Below, piece by piece: positions 27,572 to 42,600 of a stretch of 64,000 nt of DNA. Both the position numbers and the translations under genes were made by a program. The stretch's first letter is position 1. Each line of letters begins with the position of its first letter. The notes under the pieces were generated by a model. That model ran no database searches and had not been told where the DNA came from. It saw only the letters and a program-made list of their open reading frames with translations. The DNA is from Antennarius striatus (lineage: Eukaryota > Chordata > Actinopteri > Lophiiformes > Antennariidae), in NCBI RefSeq assembly GCF_040054535.1, contig NC_090796.1, positions 13,729,501-13,793,500 of the forward strand, read 5' to 3'.

Positions 27572-29684
27572 AAGGAGACTCTTGTAGTACTTGTTAGAGA
27601 CACAGATGAGAAAACCAAAACGTGGCAAAGTAGAGAGTAGAGTCGCAGGTCTTGAAGAATCGGAACATAGACAGAATATTGAGAGAATATTTTGGAGGCA
27701 CCAAAGTTATTTTTTACATCTTCATACCATTCAACAGCGCTGCTCCCAGTGCCTCAACGTTTCACTTCTGAACGACTGTGGAGTGAAGGACGTGATTCAA
27801 TGTCTTCTCCCCTGAAAAAGCTGGGGGAGCAGCGCTTGTCTACACTTTAAAAGGCAGAGTTCCTTTAAAAGCCGGCAGACTGAAAATACAAACCCTGGAG
27901 TTAATGATTTATCTTGACATCTGAGCTCCGGCCTACAGAGGGAGGACACGAGCTGGAAACCATGGAACACCACCCCTAATGAAACAAACCAGATCCACAG
28001 ATAATACATTGTAAAATGAACTTTTATACTTAATATTTCAAAACAACTGTTGCACTGAATTGTATGTAATTCGGTGCAAAACAAAAAACTATTTGTTTGT
28101 GATTTCAAAACCTGCATGAATTTGATCAAATGTCCATGTACCAGACACAGCTATTCATTTTAGCTTTTTTATTTATTTATTTAATTAAAAGCGAGTTTGT
28201 TCAAGGAATGTACAGGACGGAAAATATACATTTAATGTCCCCATACAAATATGGATTATAAAATTATACTGAGGAACAGGAACAAACGCGAAGGCAAACT
28301 TCAATGTACAAGCATCATATCCGCAGAGCAAAATATAATGTGCGACATAGCTTTGGTCTATTCACAGTGAATGTGTTCTGTTCCTTGTTGAGATGGACAA
28401 GAGATCTCCAGAAGAAAACGGATTGGTCAGGGTTATTTACAGGTGATTCAGGTGATCGGCAGTAACAGGAACTGAGAGTCGTCGTAGTTCTGGTATGGAG
28501 AATAAGCCTTGTGCCATAACTGAAGTCATTCACACCAAACTCCCATCATTCAGTGCAGGATTCCCATTCGGTGATGGAAAAAAATATTCTAAGAACACTT
28601 GTCAGATTATCAACTACAACCATGAGGAGCGTACTTTAGTACTGCCACGCGTCTGTTTCGGTCCTTTTTCAAACGTTTGACACAAAGATTTTCTTCCTTA
28701 ATCAAAAAATTTCAATTTCAATGACTAGGAGTTACATTTTCGGTCTTATTTACATCATTAGACTGAATTCACACAGTTGGAATCAACAACATCGCTTTAA
28801 TATCTGTCTGCGTGAGGTGAGTGCAACAACAAACTGATAGCATCTTCCATGAGATGACGTCCATTACTTGTTTGATTAACCAAAAACTTTATAGAACAAA
28901 TTTAACCTTTAGTTAAAACATTTTCAAAAGCAAGAAGTAAATAATTAAAGGGTGCTGAATTCCATTTGCATGTTTTGTTTTCAGGCAGCTTGGGGGGTTT
29001 TTGGACAGAACAGAGCTTCCTCGTTTCTAAGACAATCTTGGAATCCATTTCAAGTGTTTGATTGATGTGAAAATGATTTTAAAGCAAAGTGTAGATTGGA
29101 GCAAGTGATTTTCTTGTGAAGATCAAGTAAATTTTTGTTTTTTGTTTCCTATTTCCTATTTCTTATTTCTATTCCAACTATTTACGGAAAGAAAAACTTT
29201 CCATCAAGCTAAATTTATTATTATAATCCAGGAACTGCTCCATCTAGAAAAATTTCATAGTATTTGAATGTATATTGGCAATATGTTCTGTCAACGGATG
29301 TAGGTTACATAAAGGTTTGAGTGGTTGTTAGAAAAAAAAAAAGCAATTCTCTCCACATCACCACAATTAACACCTCACTGACTGACTCATCTAGTCATAC
29401 TGAATGTGTGGTATCCCACGTTTACTGCCGGTTGACATTTGCGTGGGTTCTATCCGGATGACCCGCGCTGCTGAGGATCTGACGGTTTAGCTTGGAGTGG
29501 GCGTGTAGCGCTGAACCCAGCAGGTAAGATGGACATATCGCCCACACAGGATGACAGTTAAAGGTTGCGAGAAGTTACTCATTCACAACAAAGAACTCGG
29601 AGCTAACGGTAACACAGACATGGAATAAAAAACAAACTTGAGCTGTAAAAGTAGTGCAAAATTAAAAAAAAACAGACGCGATGC
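27572..29684. other. Convergent 3'UTR region of pdzd7 and lzts2
   Basis: The two genes converge here. The pdzd7 3'UTR starts at 27572, and ATTAAA near 28183 is a possible plus-strand signal. On the minus strand the lzts2 3'UTR runs down from 29684; repeated TTTATTT at 28167-28182 supplies overlapping AATAAA signals on that strand. If both are used, the transcripts end within about 20 bases of each other. No protein gene is seen. Confidence 0.5.
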
Positions 29685-32749
<3,065 letters not shown>

Positions 32750-32867
32750 GATGGCAGCTCAGAGGGATTGCTCGCACTGATAGAGTAAAAAAGAAGCGTT
32801 AGTCTAACAAGGAATTGAAGTTAAAAGCTTCATGTCACCTCCAGTGATAACATTGCAAATATAAGTC

Positions 32868-33262
32868 AAGCTTAGAGTCCAGGATTAGTTAAGTCTTATA
32901 CTGTCAAGTCCAGTCAAGTTTCAAGTCTTTGATAATAAGCCCAAACTAGTCCAAAACCAAGTTGACACTTTTGGCCGAGAAAGGTCACAATAAACCCAAT
33001 GAGTCGCCTCATTTCCTAGTTGTGTGTGGATTGGTACCCAACACAAGTCATGACAAGTCTCTTGTTGAGGGACATGTCCAGTAGAAGTTCTCAAGTCTTT
33101 CTAGACAAGTGTAAGGCATGTACTGCATCTTATAATAGAAAATGTCAAGTCAGGTCTAGTCATTCAAGACAGCCTCCAATCTAGACTCAAGAAATCAAGT
33201 AAAATCTTAAGTCTCCTAATAGTTTCACACTGTGAAAGTCACACAAGTCAAGCAAGCTTAGT
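32868..33262. repeat. CAAGTC-rich degenerate repeat
   Basis: About twenty copies of AAGTC/CAAGTC, often preceded by T (TCAAGTC), are scattered over 400 bases with irregular spacing. This is far above chance and unlike the flanks. It lies in the presumed first intron of lzts2. The class is unknown to me; it looks like an old tandem array or the interior of a DNA transposon. Confidence 0.6.
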
Positions 33263-36200
33263 GCAACTCAAGTTATAACCTCACACCAAAGTGATAATCT
33301 CATGGCAGCTGTTCCATGTCCCACCAGGAACTACAACTCAAGGAACTACATCTGAACTACAGCTGAGGCTAAACGGAGATGACCTACAGTAGACAGATGC
33401 ATACGATTGTCCCTGAAGACTGCGGTGGACCTCACACTGAGAACCAGGACAGGCCATTCATGAAGCCCATTCAAGCAGCACAAACACTGCCTGCGGCTCG
33501 AAGCTCGCAAAGCATGAGGTAGTGAGAGAAAGGGCTCTCTGTTCATTTCAGATGTAAAATGGCTTTTTTCTTCATAACAACAAAAGCTAGGTCTGCAATA
33601 CATTTCTATCAGCTTTAGCACTAAATGACGTACATTGGTGGCAAATATCAAAAACACAACAGACGCATAGAGATTGTGATGTCAACATGTGATGTGGATG
33701 GCGAACAGTTTTGGCATTGTTTGGAGAACAATGGCAGACAGGACGTGTCATGATGAGGTCATGGCGTGCTGACAACACACCCGACACACACATACACAGA
33801 TTTCTAAAAACATCAAGAGTGACAGAATACGAGGATATCCGACTGCCAAATGTGTCCCGTTCTTGAGTTTCAGGCTCGTCCAGTGCGTCACAGAGAGAAT
33901 GATGTCAAAGAATAGCAACTCTGCAGACATCAATCACAGACGTACTGATTGTGGAGGGATCCCTGCATGGACTTCGTTTTATTATACCCACTCTGACTTT
34001 CACCGTTTGCTTGGCACAAACGAAAATGCAGCTGATAATTAGTGACACTGGCCAATAAGGTGACAAAGAAAGCATCTTTCCCGAGGACATACCTGTATTT
34101 CAAGACTCGCCTTCCCACAAAGGGCCCTTTTAATCCATTTCAAACCAGCTGGGTCACTAATACAGATTCTTCTGACAGTTAACTGTGATAACCAAACATT
34201 AATTGACACGTAACCATAACAAGTGACCAGACAAACATGGTTCTGCAAATATCTTGACCTTTAAAACTGAGACACTACATTCGTACTTCATAAAGCAGCA
34301 GAATCTTTCAGTTTCCACCTCTGGGTTAAGGTGCTTTTTAAAAAAGCTCTCTCTTTGTTTATAGAAGCAGTAAAGCGTAAAACAAATTAACATTAGCAAG
34401 TACAACAAATGTTCTCCAGGAAATACTTTAATCTAAAATCCATTTGCTGTCTTCCTCCTAACACGGCGAGACGGGTAGAAATGCTTCATCCATTGATTTT
34501 CTCCGGACTTTCCGTAAATGCAATTTTAAAAGGAGTTTAAAATGTTATTAAAGATTCATACTGCATAATTCAATTACTCTGCAAGTGTTTCTGCAAAGGG
34601 AAACTTTTAATGGCAGCGGGAGGAACATGGGTTGTAGGATTATTCCCGTGTGATTCCACTAATTGGTCTATGATGCTAATTAGAAGATGACCATTGTTTT
34701 TAAATAGCAGGAAATCATTGTGATTTTTACGGCAAGCATACGTTATGTCATTTTCAGTGTTTAAAGGCTTCTCACTGTTTCCTCCCTCAGATTATCGGCC
34801 CCTCTGGAGACCAGACGACTGAGACGGTTCAGAGGCTAAGAAAAGCAGAGGGGTCTCAAACTGTTAAAGCTTCAGTTTCCCTTCTGTTGTCATGGGGACC
34901 GGGACTCAAACAGAGGAAGGGGGAGGATAAAAGAAGTGGTCGGGGGGGTCGGAGACCTGACAGGGAGGCCAGGACCCCTTCTTTAGCGTCTTAAGCCATC
35001 GGTCATTCTATCGTTCAGCCCCAATAAGAGATAAACGAACATCTATTTGCTTTTCTGTCTTTGCCTGTTTCAAATTTAACTTTGTCATTTCCTTTAGATG
35101 CAAAGCAACACGTTTGATCTTAAACACCCCCCCCCCCCATGATGCCCATAGTGTCAGCTGACTGACTGTTTTTGTCTGGAAAAGCCCTTGAGGATTTTTA
35201 ATTCCTCTTGGTTGGGCAGCAGACGGACGGACTCAGTCGGTCACTCCTCCAGCAGGAGGAATGTGTGGTCGCACCAGCGACTGAGATTTAAGACTAAACA
35301 TGGACAGAATTAGTAGTGGATAGTCTGACGGGACGACTCTGCAACCGCTACCTTCCTCAGGTCTCATTATTTTCATGCCACAGTGTGTGAGAGCAGAAAT
35401 CAAGCCATTTGATAAAACATTTGTATCTAAGATAATAAATTCTGAATGCTGCTTTTTGGTAGTAAGGAGAGAATCTAGGTGATGAGGGGATGAGGGATTT
35501 TTAAGACCATCTTGGTGAAACAGAAACAGGAAATCCATGTTTTGGAATTAATACACTTAAAGCTTATTGTTGTGAGTCTCCAGTCTGCTTGGAAAAACCC
35601 TACTAAAAGTACACAGCAGTATTTCATTACACATCCAGCATTAAGTCTAGATAAATTTCAGTGACATTCATTGGCACACGGGGCAGCAATGAGGCTGACT
35701 GCATCTGAGATTCTGGCAATGAGAAAAACAAATAGTATAAAAGCCTTTTTATAGACGCCGTATAACAAAGTTACACTACACAGAGTTTACCAGCCCTGCA
35801 GTGTCACACAAACCTGCTTTTCAGACAAACCGAAAGCGGCTGCACTAAATCCCTCTTTGTTTGAGCCACGCCATAAACACACATCCATGGAGGTGCGAGT
35901 CTAAAAATATTCGCCACACTGGATCAAGTGTTGGGACGGGTGAGAGAGAGAAAAAAGAAGCTCTCTGTTATACCGGCTTCATGACAGCAACGCCGCCTCG
36001 GAGTGGAGGAGGACACGGAGAGAAAGACAGGAAGAGAGCGATCGGATGAGGAATGAGGAAACAAACACATGAATCTCGAGACCCCTTCCTCTGAACTCCA
36101 TCTCTGGCTCACTCCATCTCTTTCTCTACCTTGCCATCCTCTGTCCTTATTCTCCCCCCTCCCTACCTCCCTGGAAACTGGAGCACAGAGGGAAAAGTGT

Positions 36201-36709
36201 GACAAAGCTATTTTAGCTTTTCAGGCTACCTACCTTTCCTCAGACAGACACTTCACACCTCTGGCAGGAGGGACAGATCAATGTGCCAAAAGTTGGTGTT
36301 TAGGTCAAAATGACTTAAACCATTGACTATGAAATGTTAAGAGAATAGCGGTGGGGTGCCCGAGTTGACATCTTCAAAACATATACCAATTAGAATACTC
36401 ACAACGGTGTGCAAAGAATGGCTTTGAATGACAATCAATCAACTGAAAGTTTCAAACTAGGTGAAGGATCTAATCACATTTCCACTGTTATTGCTTTATT
36501 AAGGTAAATATATGAATTTTATAAAACAAACTTTTTGATCATAGAGCTCATGGTGGTTTAGAGGTTAGGTAGCCCTGTGGGCTAACGGAAGCCGCAGAGG
36601 ATGCCACAAAAAAAAAAAAAAAACAACAGCTAAGAGACTTTTCTCTGGAGAGCAAACAGGTTTGTTTGAAGCGCTGAACACTGTCAAGGCGGCTTCCAAC
36701 CCCCCTATA

Positions 36710-36710
<1 letters not shown>

Positions 36711-36777
<67 letters not shown>
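36711..36777. repeat. (AC)n microsatellite
   Basis: About 33 uninterrupted AC units. The Cys-Val frames on the minus strand are artefacts. Confidence 0.98.
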
Positions 36778-36781
<4 letters not shown>

Positions 36782-37611
36782 ATTTAGCTTATCAATATTT
36801 CTTCCAATGGAAGTTAAAGACAGTTGACTTTATTCATCACTTTTTACTGCGGCTGCATCTAATGGTTTATTTTATTATCAGTTCATCTTCTGATTTAAAT
36901 AGAAAAAATATATACAATTATATTTAAATTAATTTAAGTGTGTGTGTGATACATCATACCTTCCCCAACTGCACCCAGACATCTTCATGGAGTAAATCAT
37001 TCCTCCAGTCAGTTATCAAACATCAATCTAAGCTCAATTGTGAAGTCTGCTTCCCTCTTTTCCCCCCTTCATCCCCTCCAAGTCTCTTACCCCAGTTTGA
37101 TTCCTGCATATCTGCTCTGGCTCTTATCATCCGGCCTCAGCTCTGCCGCCGCCTCAGGTTTAGTCGCCAGTCACTTCATTACTGTTCTCCTGGATGCTTG
37201 GCTCAGTTTCTGACCAAGCCTCCAGAGGAAAACTTTTTTAACCCCCTCAAAAGGAAAAAAAAATAAAAAGAACTCATTCTGAAGCCTAAAGCCACCAATG
37301 TGAATGGGAGCACAGTCTCCTCCCCTTCCTCCCACATCCTCGTCTGCATGGTTCAGCCCCTCTCCGATAGATACACCTCCTCCCTCCTCTCCCCGCTCCT
37401 CCTCTACCATTTCCTTTGACGAAAGAAACTACACTTTACAAAGTCCTCAACTGCCTTTGTGATGCAGAGGAGAAAGGAGAGAGAACCAGAGAGAGGCAGG
37501 GAGACGCCGGTTAAATAATGTCCTACTAAGGAGAGAAATGAAAGCAAAACTGCATGATGCTGCGATCTAACTTCATAAAGTCTGGGTTTGCTTCTCATCA
37601 TTCGAAATGTA

Positions 37612-37830
37612 GAAGAACAATCGACCTTTATTAATCCCACATAGGAGAAATGATCTTTTCCAGTCTAGTTGTTAGTTGTTGTTAATCACATGTGTATAGT
37701 ATATGTGGGTCTTGAACCGGCCACCCTCCAGTCCCCAGCCCAAGACCCTCACTGGACTGAGGGTCCGCGAGTCCGGTGAGCCCAGGGACTGCCATACCTG
37801 GTACCTACATCACCTACTGTGGGAAGACAT
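37612..37830 (-). mobile_element. tRNA-derived SINE, second family
   Basis: On the minus strand a region with CCGGTTCAAGACCC (B-box-like) near 37709-37722 follows CAGTGAGGGTCTTGGGCTGG. It is followed by a 3' end TGTGGGATTAATAAAGG at about 37625-37641. That terminus is the common teleost SINE/LINE end. Exact 5' boundary uncertain. Confidence 0.6.
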
Positions 37831-39499
37831 CAAAGCACCTGATAGCTATAAGACTATAGAATATTCATGTGTTTGTGTCCTATTAAAATCTTGAATCTTA
37901 AACCTCTCTGATTGTCGAAGCACAAAAAAACTCAACAGGATTTTTCTGCGGCTGCTTTTGCCTTGACCCGTAAGAAACTCTCTGGCCAAAAACAAATTAA
38001 AATAAAGGAAATAACAGGCATTGGTGAAGTCAGAGCTCAGCTGCTCAACTCCCAGATGGAGAGAGGGGTAAGTAGGGTAGGAGAAGTAGGCTATGTCCTC
38101 CCACAGCCGAACACACATACAAACAGGGACCTGTCCCTTTCCATTTCTCGGAGACACCCTCACTTCCTTCTACTGTAACTGGGTCAGACTGGTTGACAGG
38201 ACGCTTGCCCTTCATAGGCAGTGAAACAAGGCTCAAGGTGGGAGTGCGAGGTCGTTCTTGATCACATCGCACTAGGAGGCCTGACAACACTGAATACACC
38301 ACAAGCCAAGGCCTGGCCGAAACACCAGAAACCACTCCGGGCTCCAGTCCGAGATTGAACGACAAACATCATCAATCAGCTTCCTGAAGGCCACCAGTGC
38401 TGGGATAAAGAGGGAGGCTGTAAATCACCTTTGTGAATGCCTCTATTAACACTACCTCTTTACAGGCTGGGGGTGGGGGGTTACGTGACTCAGCCCCTTT
38501 CGGGGGAGTTGATTTAAAGGACAAAGTGGTAAAGTAAAAAGATGCCTGTGACGTGCTTCCGTCTTGCGCACGGACAAAAAAATCAAAAACAAGAAGGCAA
38601 CAACTTTAGTTGGAATAAATAATTCCGGTGTGGCTTTGAGAAATGTTGGTTACATATTTCTGGTTTATCCACCCTGGTTATATAACGTTTATTATCCTAT
38701 AGGGTTACATGCCACATTTAGGAGTGCCAATTTCTATTTACCATTGAAATTAGATTGTTGGAGGCCTCAATGCCAGTTTATCTTCATCTACAGTGGACGC
38801 CCAGCAGGTTGTCATCCATCAAAAACCCAGCTGCCATCTTTTCACCAGTCCATCAGCCTACTTCCTTCTATATTTTCATAACAACGCTTCACATCAGGGA
38901 CCAGAAAGCAACAGAAAGCTAGGCCATCCATCAAAGTCCGTGCTACCTCCCAACGGACACTGCAGCTAAAACTGGCCACGACCAGTAAGCCCTTTGGACT
39001 GCTTACCTCCAAACTAATCCACCGTGGCACAAAGCAATACACGAACACCTCTGATATAAAACTAGTATGCAGGTTTAGGGCTCAGCAGGGGGTGGGTTCA
39101 TCAGAATAAGACAGAAATATAGAGTGGGGAGAGAGAGGTTTGTAAATTGAATTAAACACTCCAAAGTAAGTCTTGTCATCAATCCATAAAAATGGGATGA
39201 GTGTATTGAGTTGGCAGCGACCCGACTAAGCCACACTCCGATTTACTACATTATGCGTCAAAGAGATTAGGGCTACGCCTCCAGCTCCACAAATACAGAA
39301 AAACCCCATCCCTGATTAAGATCTTTTGTAAACTCCTACACAGCAGGAATGTGTTCACTTCCACACATAGTTGGATAATAATGTGTGTGTACAGCAAGAC
39401 ACAGCCAACTCTTAACATCAATGAAGTCACAGTGGCAGATGTCAAAAAATTATGATAATTTAAGAAAGCAGGAATTAGAAGTAATTTTCCTCCACTTAC

Positions 39500-39629
39500 C
39501 TGTCGATGACTTTTTTTAGTTTGTGGGGGTTTTAGAAAAGCATCAAACTCAGGTTGGTCAAGCATCCCAATACACTCACAGCGGTGAGGAGATCTTCACT
39601 CCTTGTTCCTTTCTCCATTTCCCACCGAA
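39500..39629 (-). other. lzts2: Predicted 5'UTR exon of lzts2
   Basis: On the minus strand a pyrimidine-rich acceptor (TTTTTGTCTTTCAG) precedes 130 bases ending at a perfect donor CAG/GTAAGT (39494-39502). No frame is open throughout. It contains a 28-codon upstream frame starting ATGGAGAAAGG. The next acceptor in the same direction is lzts2 at about 32778, so I assign it as a noncoding lzts2 exon. Confidence 0.5.
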
Positions 39630-42600
39630 CTGAAAGACAAAAACAAAATTTTTGAATCAGCAGAAGAGAAGCAGGGAGACCACTACCACCGTAGAGAGTT
39701 AGAAAAAAAAAGAAACATAACATGTGTTTATAGAAGTCAGAGAAAAAGAGGAAAATCTGAGTCATGATGGCAAAAAAGTTTCACATGGCAGAAGGTTAAG
39801 ACTGAGGGGATTTTCCACATCAATAAGACTGAAAAAGGAGCCCAAACCTTACATCCATTTCACTGAGACATATACCCTGAGTGAAATAAGAGGTTCCTGT
39901 TGAACCATTTAAGTGTTTCTGGGTCACCTCAAAGACAAATGCTGTTTCCAAGGGAGCCAACCTGTGTTAAAGAAATGAAAACAGAAAAATGTTTCCGATC
40001 CATCCAAGAAGATAAAAAGGTGTGAAGCATGGCGCCATTCTCTGGAATGCTATTCATCACAGAGTAAATGCAACAGAAAGAAACTCGTGCCAGAGGCAGC
40101 AGATGGACGTCGCTGCAGACCGCTAATTGTCAGGACTGTTGCCAAGAGGACGTTAAAACTCCATTAAGTTATGATCATGAAGGGTTGGATGAACAAATGG
40201 TGATGGAAAGGTGAGGAGGCAACAGTTTCCTCTTCAGGGTCCAATTTTTAAAAAAGGTGTCTTGCCTCATGTTACAAACCGGCAGAACCAAACGCGCCTC
40301 AGATCACGTTTCAAAGTCACACTGCATGAATTATTCAGAGACCAACACCGTTTTCATGACACGTCGGTTATTGGGAAAACAGAAGCGTAGACAAAAATTG
40401 TTTGACTGTATATTTAAGTTGGATTTTTCTCCTTTTTTTTTTTAAAACAAGTAAGAGTGGCGTAGCTGGTTAGCATCCTGTTCTTTCAGCAGGATCAGGG
40501 ATGTTTGCTGAAGTTAACATGGCCTACTGCCTTAAGGGGTACCACAAGCTGCGAGTAAAAGTTATATAAACAGAAACTCTTCCATCTGTGCCCAACATAT
40601 CGTCTTCGTACGTTACTGGCAGACAGATCATTGGATTTGTGCGTTGTGGCTACCCACATGTGATGTAGCTCAATCCAGACAACTTAAAAGTTGTACAGGA
40701 ATAGTGCCAAGCCATAATAAACAGTTTACGCTGCAATAACTGTTTGCTTTAAAGACAGATGATAATCCCACAGTGCATAAACAGGTGTTTACTTGAGGAC
40801 TGATTTCCTTATCTGTTCCACCATGAAGAGGCTAATCCTCATTAAAGTAGGAGGAGAGAAACACATTCACGCTGAATGAAAACAAAGGTGGTGGTGACGG
40901 CCTGTGGTTATCATTTCATTACATTCATTCAACTGCTGAAATCTCACAGATGAGTCCTCGCCCGTAAGCCTCACATAAAACTGGCCAACTGACACTTGTT
41001 TCTTTTACGTTTTTATCTTTTAAAGACAAGCCGACGACAAAGACATTTTTGGCAACATTCTTTCAAGTCATTGTTCAGACAGAAAAAAGATAAAATGTGA
41101 TTGATAGACCGAACCGGTAACGGGTGAGAGGCCTTAATTTCCGTCATTCAACACTGTTTGTGATCAATGTTACAGAACTTTCTGGTGCAAAGACTTCCAA
41201 ATAGTTGGAGATCCATAATTTGATTAGACTGATTAAAATTATTAAAATGAATTTGTGCTGATGTGCATGTCTTTCATCATAACATGTGGTAGGTTTAGTC
41301 ATACTGCAGTTCAAGACTTGCTAAACAGGTTCAAACAGTGCGGATTAAGGCCGTAACACCAAGATTAACATCTCTGAATTTTGCAGAGGGCAAGTTTTTA
41401 AAACTGGAGTGTGTAGTTTTTCCAAGTATTTGTGAACCACTTTGCACTTCAATCGGCAAAGATTGCTTTGGTGTGACAGAACGGCCTAAAGAAAGAGAAA
41501 AAGAAAGAAAGGAATAGGGTGGCGGCGCACTTATTCCTTACACAAACACCGCCATACCACAGCACTTACATTTATTATTCTAATGTTAAGCCATGTGCCA
41601 AAGGTTCCTGTCCGGGTGAACAGAAGAGACGAAAGAAACGACAGCCTGAACAAAGGGACATCATGTAGACGGACATATCCGACATGGATTCTGGGTATCC
41701 GAAATGTTGTTTTAAAAAAAAGAAAAAGCAGACAACTGAAAACCTGTCCTTCATTTACATTTCACATCCATTTGCTCATTGCTGGTTGTGGTCAAGAGCA
41801 TAATAACAGCACAAACAGTCTTGGGGAAAAAAAACTTGGAGTTCGTGTTCTGAAATTCTGACAGTTGTTTATTTAAATGGATAAAATGGGCAGAGGGTGG
41901 GATGTGAGTCCGGAGGGAGAACTGGCATGTCTTGCTTTGTTTGGACAGCGAGGGGATGGCCCACATGGAAAGCATTGCATTCCATTTTAAATAACACAGA
42001 ACCGCTGTACTTGTCTCAGACATTCTCATTTACGATCATTGAGGCCAAACCTCAAACATTCTCCTGGATTTTTACAAGAAATCTACGCAAGAGAAAAAGT
42101 TTTTTAAATGTTTTGTGAAGGATTGAGGATGGAAAGGCAACAGAAGGACTGGGATTACAACCCTCAATGAAGAAGCTGGGCATGAACTCAACCGCAGCAT
42201 GTCGGCCTAGACTTGTCTGTATATAAACTGGACTGTTAGGTTGCAAAGGCCGGTCCGACGGCTCTCCATGCCAATTATTTCAGATCCACTTCCCCTCCGC
42301 CTGTAGGAGCCCTTATGCAAGGCTGTGACGCACCTCCAGCCTGACCGTGCATCCCACCACCCACGTAGCTTCTGATCAACACCCCTCTTCACCTCCGCGG
42401 CGAGTAGATCCATCTGTGCGTCCCAGCCGAGCCGACAGTGGTGCTCCCAGTCATCACCGAGTGGAGTTACGCCACCGTCAGAAGGTGTGAAATCAATCGC
42501 AAAGAGGGGCGGCTGACAAACGTGCGAGTGGGCGAAAGAGTGGTAGTGAGAGGAGAACTTAAAAAAAAGAAAAGAATGAAAGACGTAGGAGTCCAAGAGG

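Larger units (their letters stand above)
33263..39499. other. Presumed lzts2 5'UTR intron, left part
   Basis: No coding exon found. It contains a CA array (36711-36777), a tRNA-like stretch near 36548-36600, a minus-strand SINE (37612-37830) and poly-C runs. A non-repetitive block at 34600-34790 has homeodomain-type TAATTAG and SOX-like CCATTGTT words. Short open frames have no domains. Confidence 0.5.

Noticed and set aside
42207-42596. 129-codon minus-strand open frame
   Set aside because: No family resemblance; two or more other frames are also open here, as expected for GC-rich noncoding DNA.
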